Below, in pieces: positions 8,745-15,844 of a stretch of DNA of 64,000 nt. The stretch's first letter is position 1. Each line of letters starts with the position of its first letter. This DNA comes from Cellulophaga sp. F20128 (GTDB lineage Bacteria; Bacteroidota; Bacteroidia; Flavobacteriales; Flavobacteriaceae). The notes beneath the pieces are model-generated. The model was not told the DNA's origin. It was given only the letters and a program-made list of their open reading frames with translations, and made no database searches. The translations under genes and the position numbers were made by a program. The DNA is taken from NCBI RefSeq assembly GCF_023015805.1, contig NZ_JALKBA010000006.1, positions 62,001 to 126,000 of the forward strand, read 5' to 3'.

Positions 8745-9305
8745 ATGCCAACTAGCCACCCCAAAAAAGGAAACCTCCTTATAGCAGAACCATCCCTCAC
8801 TGGTGATGTATCCTTCAACAGATCCATTGTTTTACTTGCAGAACACAACACAGATGGCTCTGTAGGCTTTATCTTGAACAAACCCTTACAATATACCATA
8901 AACGACCTTGTAGATGATATCAAGGCTTCTTTTAAGGTCTACAATGGTGGCCCTGTAGAACAGGATAACCTCTACTTTATTCATAAAGTACCTCATTTAA
9001 TTGAAGACAGTGTAGAAATATCCAATGGAATATTTTGGGGCGGAAATTTTGAAAAAATCGTAGACCTCATCAATAACGAAATGATTACCAAAGAAGATAT
9101 TCGATTTTTCTTAGGGTATTCGGGCTGGGATTCCTTTCAATTGGATGATGAATTATCGTCAAAATCTTGGATTGTATCTCACAATATATACGAAAGTGAT
9201 ATCTTGCTAAAATCTACCACTGCCTTGTGGAAAGAAAAAATGAATGAATTGGGAGGCGATTATCTCTTGTGGTCCAACGCTCCTGAAAATCCAGCTTTAA
9301 ATTAA
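8745..9305 (+). CDS. YqgE/AlgH family protein
   Basis: A 186-residue UPF0301 (YqgE/AlgH) protein of poorly defined function. The hallmark N-terminus is present: KGNLLIAEPSLTGDVSFNRSIVLL, then GSVGFILNKP, GGPVEQDNLYFIH and FFLGYSGWD. Its 3' end overlaps the convergent aminotransferase gene by 4 bp. Confidence 0.93.
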   Translation: MPTSHPKKGNLLIAEPSLTGDVSFNRSIVLLAEHNTDGSVGFILNKPLQYTINDLVDDIKASFKVYNGGPVEQDNLYFIHKVPHLIEDSVEISNGIFWGGNFEKIVDLINNEMITKEDIRFFLGYSGWDSFQLDDELSSKSWIVSHNIYESDILLKSTTALWKEKMNELGGDYLLWSNAPENPALN

Positions 9306-10147
9306 GACAGTCTCGCTGCAGCATTTAATTTCCCCAAAAGGTCTTTTGCTACTTCGTTACTGAATTCTTTTTTTCGATACTTGCTAATACTCTGTATGCC
9401 TGTGATTGCATTTGTTATGAATAATTCATCGGCTTTTTGAAGTTCAAATGGAGAAATAGGCCCTATTTCTAAGGTATAATTCTCTAATTTTTCTAAAATA
9501 GCAATCAATTTTTTACGGATAATACCATTTAGACACCCATTTTTTAAATGCGGTGTTTTAATAACGGTCCCCTTTACAAGAAATAAATTCCCGTTTAAAG
9601 CCTCTATTACCTGTTTGGAGTTGTTTAATAACAAGCAATTTTGATACCCGTTTTCACTGGCGTATATACTTCCCAATACATGTATAACTTTATTGTTGGA
9701 CTTTAAGGTAGACAACATACCTTCATTAACGTAATGGTCTTTAAACAATTCTACTTCATAAGCAGTATCAGCATGGGTATAGAAGGGCGCTTCAAGCACC
9801 TTTGTTTCTATGATAAAACTAATATCATTGGTCGCTGGCAAATACAGTCCCCCTGAATTCCTAAAAACAGTTAGGCGGATCCGTACCGGATTGTTCTGTA
9901 AATTGTTGGCTGCAATAGTCTCCAAAATCTGAGCTTCTAAATATTCCATCGTAAAATTCATAGGAATCTCCATACGCAAAATCCGCATGGATGCCATTAA
10001 TCGCAGGTAATGGTCCTCCCAGAAGTAAATCTTATCATGTACAACACGGATACTTTCAAATAGGGAGTCTCCGTACCTTAGGCCTCTATTATCTTGATCT
10101 AAAAATTGAGTGTTGTTTTCTAAAAAACTGCCATTAAAATTTACCAT
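9302..10147 (-). CDS. Class IV PLP-dependent aminotransferase (PabC/IlvE-like)
   Basis: PLP enzyme of fold type IV, the group holding aminodeoxychorismate lyase and branched-chain aminotransferase. Seen: DNRGLRYGDSLFESIRV near the N-terminus, the LKSNNKVIHVLGSIYA segment with the likely PLP Lys, EALNGNLFLVKG, and CLNGIIRKKL. I start it at the ATG at 10147 (MVNFNGSFLENN). An open frame continues to 10177, but those ten extra codons lie inside a perfect terminator hairpin of the gene upstream. The exact substrate cannot be told from sequence alone; aminodeoxychorismate lyase is the best guess for a stand-alone gene of this type. Confidence 0.85.
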   Translation of the reverse strand: MVNFNGSFLENNTQFLDQDNRGLRYGDSLFESIRVVHDKIYFWEDHYLRLMASMRILRMEIPMNFTMEYLEAQILETIAANNLQNNPVRIRLTVFRNSGGLYLPATNDISFIIETKVLEAPFYTHADTAYEVELFKDHYVNEGMLSTLKSNNKVIHVLGSIYASENGYQNCLLLNNSKQVIEALNGNLFLVKGTVIKTPHLKNGCLNGIIRKKLIAILEKLENYTLEIGPISPFELQKADELFITNAITGIQSISKYRKKEFSNEVAKDLLGKLNAAARLS

Positions 10148-10174
10148 AAAAAAAGCCTTGAAAAAATTCAAGGC
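10148..10174 (-). terminator. Terminator hairpin directly abutting the aminotransferase ATG
   Basis: On the minus strand GCCTTGAA-TTTT-TTCAAGGC forms a perfect 8-bp stem followed by seven T residues that run straight into the ATG at 10147. It lies 27 bp after the stop of the START-like gene at 10201 and presumably terminates that transcript. Confidence 0.8.
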
Positions 10175-10200
10175 CAAAGATATTATTTATTTCAGGATTT

Positions 10201-10584
10201 TTATGCCGATCCTAAGACTTGTTTTAAACTAGAAATTTGATTGGTCCATAACAGTTTACCCTCTTCTACCTCGTCTTCCTCCGCAAAATCGGAAATAAAC
10301 AAGGAAACGTCAGACGTAATATCATCGACTTTAATTCGCAACTCAAAATAACTATCATCATCTTCCTCTTCCCAAGAAAAACGAATAAATTCGTCATTTT
10401 TCTTTTTCAACAAATTGGCAACTTCTTCAGAACCATCCCAGATAAACGTAAATTTTTCACCTCTGGAATTCACATTATCTGCAAACCATTCTGATAATCC
10501 AGAAGGCGTTGAAATATATTGATAAAGCATTTGTGGTGATGATTGGATCACAAACTCTAGCTCGTAGTTAATTTTTTCACTCAT
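10201..10584 (-). CDS. START-like domain protein
   Basis: A 127-residue SRPBCC-fold protein of a Bacteroidota-specific START-like family. It opens with KINYELEFVIQSSPQMLYQY, followed by STPSGLSEWFADNV (common to AHSA1-like proteins) and FIWDGSEEVANLLKK. It is acidic at the C-terminal half (DDDSYFEL, DFAEEDEVEEG). Function is unknown; the fold suggests a hydrophobic ligand pocket. It is followed by a perfect terminator. Confidence 0.85.
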   Translation of the reverse strand: MSEKINYELEFVIQSSPQMLYQYISTPSGLSEWFADNVNSRGEKFTFIWDGSEEVANLLKKKNDEFIRFSWEEEDDDSYFELRIKVDDITSDVSLFISDFAEEDEVEEGKLLWTNQISSLKQVLGSA

Positions 10585-10671
10585 TACTCGTAATTATTTA
10601 GAATGGGCAATATATATATTTCTCTATGATAAAAAAACTAAAAGATATATAATATTTTCATTCATTTTTTT

Positions 10672-10703
10672 TTTGATATAGAGAAAAAATAACTCTATAT
10701 TTG
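10672..10703 (+). promoter_or_regulatory. Promoter of tRNA-Met
   Basis: TTTG at 10672-10675 and TATATTTG at 10696-10703 are 20 bp apart, a near-ideal Bacteroidota promoter. The tRNA begins 20 bp after the -7 element. Confidence 0.65.
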
Positions 10704-10722
10704 CAGCCGTTTAAAAAACCTT

Positions 10723-10796
10723 GGCGAGGTAGCTCAGTTGGTTAGAGCGTCGGATTCATAACCCGGAGGCCACGGGTTCAAATCCCGTTCTCGCTA
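10723..10796 (+). tRNA. tRNA-Met (CAT anticodon)
   Basis: The cloverleaf folds by eye: acceptor GGCGAGG with TCTCGCT (two G-U pairs at the ends), D stem GCTC/GAGC, anticodon loop TTCATAA with CAT, and T arm ACGGG-TTCAAAT-CCCGT. The discriminator is A and CCA is not encoded. The first acceptor pair is formed, so it is the elongator rather than the initiator type. A lysidine-modified tRNA-Ile cannot be excluded from sequence alone. One A-C mismatch closes the anticodon stem. Confidence 0.95.
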
Positions 10797-10816
10797 CAAC
10801 ATAAAATGCAAGAAAC

Positions 10817-10849
10817 AAACGGTTTAGTTCACACTAAACCGTTTTTTTT
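10817..10849 (+). terminator. Terminator after tRNA-Met
   Basis: A perfect 12-bp stem (AAACGGTTTAGT / ACTAAACCGTTT) with a TCAC loop is followed by a T run. It lies 20 bp after the tRNA. Confidence 0.9.
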
Positions 10850-11235
10850 ATGTCCATTTTTTAGGATATACTGTTCTTTTGTCCCTATTTTTTTAGACAA
10901 CGCAAATTGTATTACTCCAAAAGAAATAGCCTTCCTCACTATTCTAAAAACCAAAATTTCTTTTTTTTTCATAAAAAAGCAGTGCTTTAATTTGTTTTAC
11001 AACCTTGATTTTGGAGAAATCCTCATCCAAATCAATTAGACTTATTCCCAAAAGCAGAAAGGTTAGTCAGGCAACTAGCTCACACAGCAAGAAATACATC
11101 TACGCCCCACTAATTGATGAATATCTGGGAACAGACACAAATGCAGCCGCTAGGTCTTTTCTCCAAACAAAAGTTTTACTATTTTAGACAACGAACGAGA
11201 ACCAATCGCCGACAACTTATTCCTAAAAACAACTT
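10850..11235. other. Gene-free stretch before the GH16 gene
   Basis: About 390 bp with no convincing gene. A 60-codon open frame at 11005-11187 ends in TDTNAAARSFLQTKVLLF. The same kind of ending (TDTNAASSILLQKKVLLY) occurs before the gene at 15845, so this is either the decayed 3' end of a duplicated gene or a conserved leader. The final ~103 bp form the first copy of a dispersed repeat. Confidence 0.5.
11131..11233 (+). repeat. Dispersed leader repeat, copy 1
   Basis: This 103-bp stretch aligns without gaps to 15731-15833 with roughly 80% identity. It opens with ACAGACACAAATGCAGCC and contains AAGTTTTACTAT, TTAGACA and AGAACCAA in both copies. It ends 2 bp before the ATG of the GH16 gene. 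It may be a shared regulatory leader or a duplicated remnant. Confidence 0.75.
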
Positions 11236-12114
11236 ATGAAAACCATATCAAAAACTATACTGCTTCTTTTGCTCGCTGGAGGAAATTTAATTGTTGCTCA
11301 AGAAGCACCTTTTTTTATCCAGGGAGAAGATCCGAAAGAAACTGGAGTAAAATGGCAATTGGTCAAAGAAATGTCGGATGAATTTAATGGAAACAAAGTA
11401 GATGAAGAAAAATGGCAAATTTCGGGTCAAGGATGGATTGGTAGAGCCCCAGGATTGTTCATGGCTGAAAATATTAAAGTTGCAGATGGTAGTTTGCAGA
11501 TTACAACCCAATTATTACCGCAAAAAGTGGTTAAAAATGGGAAAGAATTTACACATGGGGGTGGTTATGTGGGTTCAAGAAAAGGAATGACGTATGGGTA
11601 TTACGAATGCGAAATGAAAGCCAATAAAACCTTTATGTCTTCTACTTTTTGGTTAATAAACGAGGGAAAGGGAAGACAAGGTTGTGATAAAAGAACAACT
11701 GAATTAGATATCCAAGAATGTGTAGGCCAAATTGAAAATAAAGCAGAATGGATGAAAAATTTTGACGAAAAGATGAACGCCAATACGCACAGTAGAAATA
11801 TTCCTGAAGGATGTACGTATGAATCAGGATCTCATAAAGGCGGAGGAGTTATTGGAAAAAAAGTATATGACGATTTTCATGTGTATGGCGTATGGTGGAA
11901 ATCAAAAGATGAAATTCTATTCTTTTTGGATGGTAAATTTGTTTCAAAAGTGAACCCCCCAGCTGATTTTGATATTGAAATGTATTTGAGAATGGTGATA
12001 GAAACCTATGATTGGAATCCGGTTCCAGAAGATGGTGGAATGACAGGCTCTGAAGCAGATAGAACCACGACCTACAATTGGGTTAGGTCTTGGAAATTAG
12101 GGAATTCTAAGTAA
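11236..12114 (+). CDS. Secreted glycoside hydrolase family 16 enzyme
   Basis: A 292-residue secreted endo-acting glycanase of family GH16. It has a signal peptide at residues 1-22 (cleavage after IVAQ) and the GH16 catalytic signature ELDIQE, giving Glu156 as nucleophile, Asp158 as helper and Glu161 as acid/base. SDEFNGNKVDEEKW is the usual N-terminal strand. The tail ETYDWNPVPEDGGMTG and DRTTTYNWVRSWKL resembles the agarase/porphyranase branch more than laminarinases, so a red-algal galactan is the likeliest substrate, but this is inference. There is no extra carbohydrate-binding module or secretion tail. It is preceded by a repeat shared with the gene at 15845 and is convergent with a membrane regulator. 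Confidence 0.88.
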   Translation: MKTISKTILLLLLAGGNLIVAQEAPFFIQGEDPKETGVKWQLVKEMSDEFNGNKVDEEKWQISGQGWIGRAPGLFMAENIKVADGSLQITTQLLPQKVVKNGKEFTHGGGYVGSRKGMTYGYYECEMKANKTFMSSTFWLINEGKGRQGCDKRTTELDIQECVGQIENKAEWMKNFDEKMNANTHSRNIPEGCTYESGSHKGGGVIGKKVYDDFHVYGVWWKSKDEILFFLDGKFVSKVNPPADFDIEMYLRMVIETYDWNPVPEDGGMTGSEADRTTTYNWVRSWKLGNSK

Positions 12115-12142
12115 TAGACCACACCCATGCGCTGTTGCGGTG

Positions 12143-13318
12143 TTATTTTAGTACTTCTAAGGCTACTAGCTTACAACTAATATCATTTCGTTGCAGTCCT
12201 TTTACCTCAAACAAAGCATTAAAATGTGTTGCTCCATCTGGTAATTCTGCTTTAAATTCTTCCAATAAATCCGGATCAGTAAACTTTCGTACCGTTGCAA
12301 GCACACCAATATCATTATTGGATACAAAATATAAAATACTTTTTTCGGGACGTATAGCAGTATAAGAAACCATGGCGTATTCTACATTTTGATGATTGCC
12401 ATATTGGGTAACATATTCTTTTTTAGTACCCTCTTTTTGGTATTTGAAACCATCTTTAAAAGTTGTAAATACTTTACTATCTTTTAAAAACAAGGATTTT
12501 GATAAGTTCATGGTTTTAAACTGCCCCACAAATAGTATATTATGGTTCTGCATATCTTCATACTTGAGTTTGCTTTCCAAGGCAAGTTGAAAGTCGCTAG
12601 CATTAGACATAAACCACTGCGTTAGCGATTTAACCGTATAAGGACCCATTTTAGACATTAGGGTATAATCTGTAGGCTTTACTATCTTATCAGGATTTTT
12701 TTGAGAGTATTCAATTAAGTCATTGTGGTTATTGATTTCAGGATATGTAATTCCATAAAATTTACCATCTGATAATTTTTCATAAATTATAAACTGGTCC
12801 GAAATTACTAAGAGGTTTTGCGCATTCTTTTCAAAATAATTTTCCCAAACAAAACTCGGTTTTGCGCTAATGGTTCTTGCAATAACAACTGTAAGAACTG
12901 CAATAAGCATAAATCCTCCTAGTAACTTTAGGTATTTAGCTGGAATTGTAACCGATTTATTGGTACTAGTTTGGTCCTTATAATACGCATTGACATCTAA
13001 AAAACTTAGGTTGTATTGCCCTTTGATTATTTGGAATATTATAGTTTCATGCGCAGCAGCATCACTATAGTATGCGGTTAATTTTTTTCGAAGCTTATAG
13101 ATATAGGACCTTACTGTACTATTGTTCTTATTTTCTGAATAATCAATACCATAGAGGTCACTACCTATGGTTACCTCATTTAATTCTTCCTCTTTTAGTG
13201 CTTTTTCAACGAGGTATTTTAACAAGTTGCTATGAATGTCCGAATTCACAAATAGTTTGTGCGCACAAATACGATTTAATGCCGCTTCGATAACTTTTGT
13301 TTCGTGTTCATTTTTCAT
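12143..13318 (-). CDS. Membrane-anchored winged-helix transcriptional regulator (ToxR-like layout)
   Basis: A protein of about 391 residues with an N-terminal cytoplasmic winged-helix domain (roughly residues 1-115, including VRSYIYKLRKKLTAYYSD, typical of OmpR/PhoB-type recognition helices). One transmembrane segment follows (around residues 130-150, LLGGFMLIAVLTVVIA), then a ~240-residue domain likely facing the periplasm. The layout is that of ToxR/CadC-type one-component sensors. ATG at 13318 is chosen over a TTG three codons upstream. It lies between the GH16 gene (convergent) and a secreted protein (divergent), so it may sense a saccharide or envelope signal and control these neighbours; this is inference. 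Confidence 0.75.
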   Translation of the reverse strand: MKNEHETKVIEAALNRICAHKLFVNSDIHSNLLKYLVEKALKEEELNEVTIGSDLYGIDYSENKNNSTVRSYIYKLRKKLTAYYSDAAAHETIIFQIIKGQYNLSFLDVNAYYKDQTSTNKSVTIPAKYLKLLGGFMLIAVLTVVIARTISAKPSFVWENYFEKNAQNLLVISDQFIIYEKLSDGKFYGITYPEINNHNDLIEYSQKNPDKIVKPTDYTLMSKMGPYTVKSLTQWFMSNASDFQLALESKLKYEDMQNHNILFVGQFKTMNLSKSLFLKDSKVFTTFKDGFKYQKEGTKKEYVTQYGNHQNVEYAMVSYTAIRPEKSILYFVSNNDIGVLATVRKFTDPDLLEEFKAELPDGATHFNALFEVKGLQRNDISCKLVALEVLK

Positions 13319-13603
13319 ATAGCACAAAAATACTAGGATTTTTTAATTAAAATATTTTTATTACAAAACTACACTTTAAGATTACAACCTTATAATTGCC
13401 AGTGTCTTATGTGGTTTTATAAATAGAAGAAATCACCGTTGCAATCACCGTTTTACAACAATAAATGACCTTGTTTTTTCTTATCAAGAAATAATATAAT
13501 GTAATATTGTTTTATAGCGGCCTAACATAAAAATAGTTTTCAGAACTGCCAATCTGTTTTTAAAACAAGTATAATTCCTAGTCTCCATTAAATAATAGAA
13601 ATT

Positions 13604-15472
13604 ATGAAATCAAAAATAGTATTAATACTTACCATTGCTATTCATTTAACGTTTATCAAAAGTTTTTCTCAAGCATGGGATTACAACAATAACCGTATTG
13701 CGGTAAGTGCTGATGGCAATAGCGCACCAGATTACGAACACAAATGGGCCACTGGTGATCCTGACGATTGGGGCGCAAACGCTGCAATTCTTGCTATTTT
13801 AGCTAAAATGGAAATGCAGGATAAATTGGTTCATTTTTCTTACAATAACTTTATTGATGCTCCTGCAGGTCCCGATGAAAAAAACCAGAATAAATTAAGT
13901 TGTGATGGCGGCATAATTCGGTGGCATTTTGATGCTGATAAATTTTATGATGTAACCACGCAATTGGAAGAAGCTAAAAATAGTTTGGCAAGAGAAATGG
14001 TAAAGTCAACCGCTGAAGACCCCTTGTATTTCTTACACGCTGGACTTTCTGAATTCGTTTATCAGGCCGTAGAAAAAGCAATTGAATTGGGCGGATTAGA
14101 AAATTTAAAACATGTTAAACTGGTTTCCCATAGTGGTTTTAATGAAAATCACAAACGTAGAGAATGGCACCATACCTGGGAAGATATTCAAAAACTTTGT
14201 GGAAATAGAATTCAATATCATAAAATAAAAGATCAGAACGCTTGTGATCAACGTGATGTTTTATGGTGTTCGGGTAAAGATTTTTCACCTTGGTATTGGA
14301 TGCGATACCATACAGATGAAAGCATTAACTGGTTATATACTCGTGTACAGGCCCATGAAACAGGTAAAGCAGATATATCAGATTGCGGATTGCTTTATTG
14401 GCTACTTACAGGTGATGAAAATGGAAATCCTCTAAAGTTTAAAAAATTTATTGGAACGGGTATTCCTAACGCAGCGCAAGGACTTGCAATTAAAAAAACC
14501 TTGGATGCGAACGCTAGTTTTACCTTAAATGCAATACAAGATTTTCCCGTAATTACAATTCCAGGTTTTGCGATTCCCTATAAAGATAACGCGCGTAAAG
14601 CAATGGCTATTGATGCCGTTCACTACAAAGGAGTTTATGCGGCTAGCAAGGTTAAATTAACAGCACCCAAAGGGTTATACGATATTACATTAACGTCACT
14701 CTGCGAAATTGATGGAGAATCTACGTATAGATTAAAGGTAAATGGTGAAGTGATTGGTGAAATACAAAATGCTACAACCGACAAAGATTATCAAAAGCAA
14801 ACTTACACCTTCAAAAATGTTAAACTAGATGCGATGAATGATATCCAGGTGGAATTCAATTCACATTCTAACGGGAAAATTCCAGAGGATGATGCGTTTG
14901 CGTTTTCTAGAGGAATATGGACAGCGCTTACCTTTCATTGTATTGAAAAAGCTCCTGAAAAAAAAACAGCCAATAACTTTATCGCTATTGAAGGAGAGCA
15001 CTTTGACTTACATGGCGAATGGACTTTTAAGAATGATGATATCGCTAGCGGAGGAAAATATATCCAATATACCGGAGCCAATAGTTACGAGGCTGTGGTG
15101 GAAAAAAACATATGCGAATCAAATTTTGAGGTTACAGAACCAGGCACCTATACCGTAAAATGGCTTATGCGGCAACCTGAGGATGCCGAAGGAGACAAAT
15201 CAAATGATGCGTGGATTAACTTCCCGGATGCCATTCAAATTGGCCGTGAACCTATCAAAGGTTTTCATAAGTTTGTTGGTCGCGGTAAAGTCGATTTTGC
15301 AATGAATGGTCAATTAGACCTGCACGGTGAACAGCCATGGATGAAGGTTACCTTTGAAAAGTCAGGTTTTTATACCTTACAACTTTCGGGTCGTTCAGAA
15401 TTACTTCAAATTGATAAAATTGTTCTTTATAAGGATATGAGTTTTGAAGAGGCTCTAAAAATGGCCAAATAG
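13604..15472 (+). CDS. Secreted protein: nucleoside-hydrolase-like domain plus carbohydrate-binding-like domain
   Basis: A 622-residue exported protein with a signal peptide at residues 1-23 (ending SFSQ). Residues ~28-290 resemble the inosine-uridine nucleoside hydrolase/DUF1593 fold: IAVSADGNSAPDYEH with DPDDWGANAA (metal-binding Asp cluster), LYFLHAGLSEFVYQAVEKAI, and VKLVSHSGFNENH with HTWEDI. A middle beta domain follows (~335-455). A C-terminal module (~465-610, starting FIAIEGEHFDLHGEW) looks like a carbohydrate-binding jelly roll. I do not recognise a characterised family. The context, between a GH16 enzyme and a cytochrome/DUF1501 pair, suggests polysaccharide use. Confidence 0.6.
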   Translation: MKSKIVLILTIAIHLTFIKSFSQAWDYNNNRIAVSADGNSAPDYEHKWATGDPDDWGANAAILAILAKMEMQDKLVHFSYNNFIDAPAGPDEKNQNKLSCDGGIIRWHFDADKFYDVTTQLEEAKNSLAREMVKSTAEDPLYFLHAGLSEFVYQAVEKAIELGGLENLKHVKLVSHSGFNENHKRREWHHTWEDIQKLCGNRIQYHKIKDQNACDQRDVLWCSGKDFSPWYWMRYHTDESINWLYTRVQAHETGKADISDCGLLYWLLTGDENGNPLKFKKFIGTGIPNAAQGLAIKKTLDANASFTLNAIQDFPVITIPGFAIPYKDNARKAMAIDAVHYKGVYAASKVKLTAPKGLYDITLTSLCEIDGESTYRLKVNGEVIGEIQNATTDKDYQKQTYTFKNVKLDAMNDIQVEFNSHSNGKIPEDDAFAFSRGIWTALTFHCIEKAPEKKTANNFIAIEGEHFDLHGEWTFKNDDIASGGKYIQYTGANSYEAVVEKNICESNFEVTEPGTYTVKWLMRQPEDAEGDKSNDAWINFPDAIQIGREPIKGFHKFVGRGKVDFAMNGQLDLHGEQPWMKVTFEKSGFYTLQLSGRSELLQIDKIVLYKDMSFEEALKMAK

Positions 15473-15844
15473 TAATCCGAATTTTAATTCCAGAAATAGG
15501 CTCATGATTGGACCAAAACCTCCGCTTACCTAGGAGAAGCGACTTTTGAGATTCTTGGTGCTAACACCGTAATCAAAAACTCGCTTTTAGGATACTGACT
15601 AGCTCCTAATTTGGTTTAATTTTCCTTAGAAACTGTTGTTCTAAGCACACAAAACAAAAGGACGAAACAGCAGGCTATCGCACAAAACCAAAAATACCCC
15701 TACGCAAACCCAATTGTTGTAGCTGTACCTACAGACACAAATGCAGCCTCTAGTATTTTACTCCAAAAAAAAGTTTTACTATATTAGACAGCTAACTAGA
15801 ACCAACAGCATACAACCTATTGCTAAAAAGAAGTAGATCACCAC
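15473..15844. other. Gene-free stretch before the cytochrome/DUF1549 gene
   Basis: No gene is evident. It contains the second copy of the dispersed leader repeat (15731-15833). Upstream of that is a short open frame ending QNQKYPYANPIV...KVLLY, which resembles the frame ending just before the GH16 gene. No terminator is evident after the preceding gene. Confidence 0.5.
15731..15833 (+). repeat. Dispersed leader repeat, copy 2
   Basis: Gap-free alignment to 11131-11233 at roughly 80% identity. It ends 11 bp before the ATG at 15845. In both places it sits between a short decayed frame and a gene start. Confidence 0.75.

Noticed and set aside
10148-10177. Longer N-terminus for the aminotransferase (MALNFFKAFF)
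   Set aside because: These codons form the terminator hairpin of the upstream gene; the family start fits the ATG at 10147.
10806-11039. 77-codon open frame after tRNA-Met
   Set aside because: It runs through the tRNA terminator hairpin and is low-complexity.
11005-11187. Short gene upstream of the GH16 gene
   Set aside because: A similar ending occurs before 15845, both are short with no start or domain, and only the final part is conserved; treated as a remnant.
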